From the NCBI GenBank assembly GCA_021160985.1, contig JAGHBN010000092.1, positions 1 through 7,640 of the forward strand: a stretch of DNA of 7,640 bases, in the 5' to 3' direction. Positions 5,637-7,640 of this stretch are shown one piece after another (position 1 is the first letter of the stretch; every line of letters begins with the position of its first letter). The stretch comes from Thermococcus sp. (GTDB lineage Archaea > Methanobacteriota_B > Thermococci > Thermococcales > Thermococcaceae). A program made the translations under genes and the position numbers. The notes below the pieces were generated by a model. That model was not told the origin of the DNA and ran no database searches. It worked only from the letters and a program-made list of their open reading frames with translations.

Positions 5637-5848
5637 CAGAGCGATCGCATCGACCCCATATGAGCGGCAGAGCCGGGCCGTCTCTTCAGCTTTTTCCCTG
5701 CTGTGGGCGTAGGTTATCGCAACGTTTGCTCCCTTCTTAGCGAGGGCAAGCGCTATCACCCTTCCTATTCCCCTCCCACCAACGGTGACGAGGGCAACTT
5801 TCCCGGCAAGCTCCACGGCAATCACCAATTACCAGTAGCACTTTGCCC

Positions 5849-5857
5849 TAATAAAAT
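5849..5857 (-). promoter_or_regulatory. Former promoter of the SDR gene
   Basis: On the minus strand TTTTATTAG is centred about 37 nt before GTG 5816, at suitable distance for a short leader, and a GGTGAT ribosome binding site lies at 5826-5821. The pseudogene may therefore still be transcribed. Confidence 0.4.
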
Positions 5858-5892
5858 CTAACGGCGAAATGTTTTTACGTTAGAAAACGTAA
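5857..5892. promoter_or_regulatory. Nested inverted repeats over the PEBP promoter (operator candidate)
   Basis: Two perfect 7-bp inverted repeats share bases. TCTAACG (5857-5863) pairs with CGTTAGA (5878-5884), and TTACGTT (5875-5881) pairs with AACGTAA (5886-5892) across 4 nt. The second sits between the TATA box and the predicted start of the PEBP gene, where a bound archaeal repressor would block initiation. It could equally be chance in a T/A-rich promoter. Confidence 0.35.
5870..5877 (+). promoter_or_regulatory. TATA box for the PEBP gene; leaderless mRNA likely
   Basis: TGTTTTTA is centred about 27 nt before the ATG at 5901. The predicted transcript start coincides with the start codon, and no GGTGA-like site lies between them. 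The lipoprotein form is therefore probably translated from a leaderless mRNA. Confidence 0.5.
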
Positions 5893-5900
5893 TTATTCCC

Positions 5901-6458
5901 ATGAAGGAAATCGCGGTAGCAGTGATTTTGATATTTGGGTTGATTATGGGAGGTTGTATATCCTCGGAAACCCCCGAGGGAGGTGAAAAAATGGAACTGG
6001 AAGTTGGTTCCGTATTCCATAACGGAGATTTCATACCCGTCGAGTTCACGTGTGACGGGGAAAACGTGAACCCCCCGATCTTTATCGGTCACATCGACCA
6101 AAGGGTAAAAAGCCTCGTGATTATCATGGACGACCCCGACGCACCTGCTGGAACGTTCACCCACTGGATGGCCTGGAACATCCCACCCCTTGGAGAAATA
6201 CCGAAGGGAGTCCCCAACCAAGGGATCATTGAATCTCCCATCCGCATGGTTCAGGGTAAGAACGACTTCGGAAGGATTGGATATGGAGGGCCCTGTCCCC
6301 CGCGCGGACACGGAGTGCACCACTATCACTTCAAAGTCTACGCCCTCGATACAAACCTCGACCTCGAGCCGGGAGCAGCGAGAAAAGAACTGGAGAGGGC
6401 CATGGAAGGCCACGTCATTCAGTGGGGAGAACTCGTCGGCCTGTACGAGAGAAAATAG
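5901..6458 (+). CDS. YbhB/YbcL-family PEBP lipoprotein
   Basis: The 185-residue protein belongs to the phosphatidylethanolamine-binding protein family (YbhB/YbcL, Raf-kinase-inhibitor-like). The ligand-pocket motifs are DDPDAP (77-82), THWMAWNIP (87-95) and GGPCPPRGHGVHHYHFKVYALD (129-150). Prokaryotic members are small soluble proteins of about 150-160 residues with poorly known ligands. The first 30 residues are extra: a lipoprotein signal with lipobox IMGGC (C19) and a short linker. This form should be anchored outside the membrane. Residue 31 is an ATG (5991) preceded at 4 nt by GGAGGTGA, a near-perfect ribosome binding site, and the protein from there has the usual family length and start (MELEVGS). 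A second cytosolic product of 155 residues is therefore likely. The gene converges with the SemiSWEET gene, one base between stops. Confidence 0.93.
   Translation: MKEIAVAVILIFGLIMGGCISSETPEGGEKMELEVGSVFHNGDFIPVEFTCDGENVNPPIFIGHIDQRVKSLVIIMDDPDAPAGTFTHWMAWNIPPLGEIPKGVPNQGIIESPIRMVQGKNDFGRIGYGGPCPPRGHGVHHYHFKVYALDTNLDLEPGAARKELERAMEGHVIQWGELVGLYERK
5979..5986 (+). promoter_or_regulatory. Internal ribosome binding site within the PEBP gene
   Basis: GGAGGTGA is complementary to the 3' end of archaeal 16S rRNA and lies 4 nt before the in-frame ATG at 5991. It is the strongest such site near this gene, while the upstream start at 5901 has none. It also encodes the GGE linker before residue 31. 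Confidence 0.65.
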
Positions 6459-6459
6459 A

Positions 6460-6711
6460 TCAGTGGTAGCGAAGTTTGACAAACAAGTTTATCCCGCTCT
6501 GGAAGGCCGACAGAAAGTTCAGGGTAAAGAATATCCAGTCCCCTATGATGTATGAGTATATGGTTAGCAGACTCGCCGCCACCACGTAGATTATTATAAA
6601 CTCCAAGTTCAGAGGACAGTGCCTCTTCCTTATAGTCTCCACTGTTTGAGGTATCCACGACCCAACAAGCAACAGCATCCCAATGAGCCCAATTATCTCT
6701 CCACCGTTCAT
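6460..6711 (-). CDS. SemiSWEET / PQ-loop small transporter
   Basis: This 83-residue protein has three transmembrane helices (about residues 5-20, 36-54 and 60-77) and the PQ motif WIPQT in the first helix (19-23). That is the single triple-helix bundle of SemiSWEETs, which dimerise to move small sugars across the membrane; eukaryotic SWEETs contain two such bundles. The PLNLEFIIIYVVAASLL segment matches the expected second helix. The substrate cannot be read from sequence. ATG 6711 is preferred over GTG 6720, used by a longer reading, because GGGTGAG at 6723-6717 is correctly placed for the ATG and overlaps the GTG. It is transcribed towards the PEBP gene and ends one base from it. Confidence 0.85.
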   Translation of the reverse strand: MNGGEIIGLIGMLLLVGSWIPQTVETIRKRHCPLNLEFIIIYVVAASLLTIYSYIIGDWIFFTLNFLSAFQSGINLFVKLRYH

Positions 6712-6741
6712 TTTTCTCACCCAAGCGGAAGACGAAGGAGG

Positions 6742-6750
6742 CTAAAAAAG
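6742..6750 (-). promoter_or_regulatory. TATA box candidate for the SemiSWEET gene
   Basis: On the minus strand CTTTTTTAG is centred about 35 nt before ATG 6711. A second T-run (GTTTTTTAC, about 6769-6777) lies 45 nt past the stop of the helical-repeat gene and could terminate that transcript. These T-rich pieces account for the gap 6724-6819, in which I see no gene. Confidence 0.35.
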
Positions 6751-6819
6751 CCTTATGGATGCCTTTTTGTAAAAAACTGCCGCAGAAAATATCAGAATAC
6801 TCAGATTTAAGAAAATTAT

Positions 6820-7284
6820 TCAAAGCTGGCTTGCAAGTCTAGACATTGCCCATGTCTTCACGTCTTCATCCAGAATCCCGTTTATAATCTCCATGGCCTC
6901 AGCAACTTTCCCTTTTTTGGCCAGTTTGAGTGCGATCTCGGCTTCAACTTTGGACCTGTTGGGAACATCCTTGATAAACATTGAAATCTTCCTGGCGTCC
7001 TCAATCTTATCCATGTTCAGGAACTCAAAGGCAAGGCTCATCAAAGCTTTTGTTGACTCCTCAAAGTTATCGATGTCAAGGGCAGCTTCAACGGTCCTCT
7101 CCAGGAACCTCTGGTAGTCCCCACCTCTCTTGGCCACCTCTATAGCTATCGTTGAAAACGCCTTGGCCTTGATACCCTCATCGGGTATGCCTTCCGCCAT
7201 CCTGACGGCCTCTTCATAATTGCCCGACTCCACAATCTTAAGAACGGCCTCGTAAAGAGCCCTCGAGCGATACCACTCCTGCAT
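6820..7284 (-). CDS. Alpha-helical repeat (TPR/HEAT-like) protein
   Basis: The 154-residue product is a chain of paired helices with a loose repeat of about 33-36 residues. Each repeat pairs an A-x-x-IA-type helix with a following helix and a short turn, and the GIPDEGIKAKAFSTIA and GILDEDVKTWAMSRLA pieces (about 47-62 and 136-151) are clearly related copies. Such proteins usually serve as protein-binding scaffolds. No signal peptide or membrane segment is present, so it should be cytosolic. Its partner is unknown. ATG 7284 follows a modest GGGGGT site. The gene is divergent from the exported thioredoxin-fold gene and probably transcribed alone. The family is not recognised beyond the repeat type. 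Confidence 0.8.
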   Translation of the reverse strand: MQEWYRSRALYEAVLKIVESGNYEEAVRMAEGIPDEGIKAKAFSTIAIEVAKRGGDYQRFLERTVEAALDIDNFEESTKALMSLAFEFLNMDKIEDARKISMFIKDVPNRSKVEAEIALKLAKKGKVAEAMEIINGILDEDVKTWAMSRLASQL

Positions 7285-7317
7285 AGTTTAAACCCCCAAC
7301 AAGTATGGTGCTATCTG

Positions 7318-7326
7318 GATTTAAGC
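7318..7326 (-). promoter_or_regulatory. TATA box candidate for the helical-repeat gene
   Basis: On the minus strand GCTTAAATC lies about 38 nt before ATG 7284, predicting a leader of about 12 nt. It lies close to the divergent promoter at 7341, so the two genes share a 95-bp control region. Confidence 0.4.
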
Positions 7327-7340
7327 TTTCCGCGGCTAAA

Positions 7341-7349
7341 CTTTATAAC
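7341..7349 (+). promoter_or_regulatory. TATA box for the exported thioredoxin-fold gene
   Basis: CTTTATAAC is a good archaeal TATA box centred about 35 nt before ATG 7380, predicting a leader of about 10 nt. A GGTGGAG site (7370-7376) lies just before the start. Confidence 0.55.
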
Positions 7350-7379
7350 TCCCCTGGAGCACTAAAACCGGTGGAGAAT

Positions 7380-7640
7380 ATGAAAAAAATCGCAATGTTG
7401 CTCGGTGTCCTAATCGCAACGTCCCTTTTGAGTCCCGCCCTAGGGGCCAGTATCGACCCGGACAAGATCCACTTCTACATGTACGGGATGAAAACCTGCC
7501 CGCACTGCCACCACATGAGGGAAGAGATTCCAAAGGTTTACGGAAACGACAGTCTCACGTACTATGAGATCGTAGGCAACGAAGAAAACCGGAAACTGTT
7601 CGAGGCGATGTATCAGTACACCGGAATCACTGGCGTTCCC
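7380..7640 (+). CDS. Exported thioredoxin/glutaredoxin-fold protein (N-terminal part)
   Basis: The first 87 residues are visible and the frame is open at the window edge. Residues 1-22 form a signal peptide (MKKIAMLLGV start, core, cleavage near ALGA). The mature part opens like a thioredoxin or glutaredoxin fold: a strand (IHFYMYG), then the redox motif CPHC (40-43) at the head of a helix, a second strand (YYEIVG), and TGITGVP ending in what should be the cis-proline (P87) of the active site. CPHC is the DsbA-type dithiol motif, which favours thiol oxidation or disulfide exchange outside the cell. The remaining length, and whether a C-terminal membrane domain follows, is outside the window. 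Confidence 0.85.
   Translation, partial: MKKIAMLLGVLIATSLLSPALGASIDPDKIHFYMYGMKTCPHCHHMREEIPKVYGNDSLTYYEIVGNEENRKLFEAMYQYTGITGVP

Larger units (their letters stand above)
5047..5816 (-). pseudogene. Broken short-chain dehydrogenase/reductase (SDR) gene
   Basis: Read through its defects, this region encodes a classical SDR of about 237 residues, an NAD(P)-dependent oxidoreductase like FabG. Recognisable in order are the Rossmann start (KVALVT...GGRGIGR), NNAG (in DILVNNAGILG), INLKGAF, the catalytic YAASK with the preceding NIAS serine, and the end VIDVNGGRLMD. Four defects are visible. The first glycine of TGxxxGxG is valine (TVGGRGIG). A 39-nt insertion (5598-5636) adds a TGA in frame. An 18-bp in-frame tandem duplication (5373-5408) repeats LRYMKR. 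One base is missing next to it, so the frame ends at TAG 5366-5364 while the rest continues in the shifted frame to TGA 5049-5047. The likely original start is GTG 5816, with GGTGAT just upstream. Exact substrate unknown. Confidence 0.88.

Noticed and set aside
5880..6482. Long minus-strand open frame (about 200 codons) opposite the PEBP gene
   Set aside because: The plus strand carries an unmistakable PEBP domain with correct signal peptide. The antisense product has no recognisable motif.
6739..6751. GGCT-AAAAA-AGCC hairpin as a terminator
   Set aside because: Only four pairs, and on the minus strand it coincides with the best TATA box for the SemiSWEET gene.
1..7640. CRISPR array, tRNA or rRNA genes
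   Set aside because: No set of regularly spaced direct repeats was seen, and no tRNA- or rRNA-like conserved segments were found on reading both strands.

Overview
The window looks like chromosomal DNA from a hyperthermophilic euryarchaeon of the order Thermococcales, probably Thermococcus. The signs are compact, moderately GC-rich genes, short TTTTTAA-type TATA boxes about 25 nt before inferred transcript starts, GGTGA-type ribosome binding sites, a box C/D guide RNA, and an archaeal TIP49/RuvB-like ATPase. No tRNA, rRNA, CRISPR array or intact transposase is present.

Layout. Positions 1-132 hold the C-terminal end of a membrane protein. A box C/D sRNA candidate (162-218) with its own TATA box follows. 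Next on the plus strand come the TIP49-family AAA+ ATPase (283-1608), a secreted lipoprotein of unknown function (1676-2332) and a small three-helix membrane protein (2333-2620). These converge on a four-gene minus-strand operon read from 5010 down to 2617: a cysteine-rich DUF2284 protein, a five-helix membrane protein, a stand-alone CARF-like protein and a large PIN-domain protein. Upstream of that operon lies a broken short-chain dehydrogenase/reductase gene (5816-5047, minus). It carries a hairpin insertion with an in-frame stop, an 18-bp tandem duplication, a frameshift and a damaged nucleotide-binding motif. Divergent from it is a PEBP (YbhB/YbcL) lipoprotein gene (5901-6458) with a second, internal start. 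Then come a SemiSWEET/PQ-loop protein (6711-6460, minus), an alpha-helical repeat protein (7284-6820, minus) and the start of an exported CPHC thioredoxin-fold protein (7380 to the window edge).

The most interesting part is the CARF-PIN pair. CARF domains are sensors of cyclic oligoadenylate second messengers in type III CRISPR immunity, and PIN domains are metal-dependent RNases. Here they are separate, translationally overlapping genes with a membrane protein and a metal-binding protein in the same operon and no CRISPR locus in view. A signal-activated RNase module is a reasonable inference but is not shown by the sequence. Other points to check are the PEBP gene that appears to encode both a lipoprotein and a cytosolic form, the solitary IS200/IS605-type end hairpin inside the dead reductase gene, and the guide RNA without an identified target.
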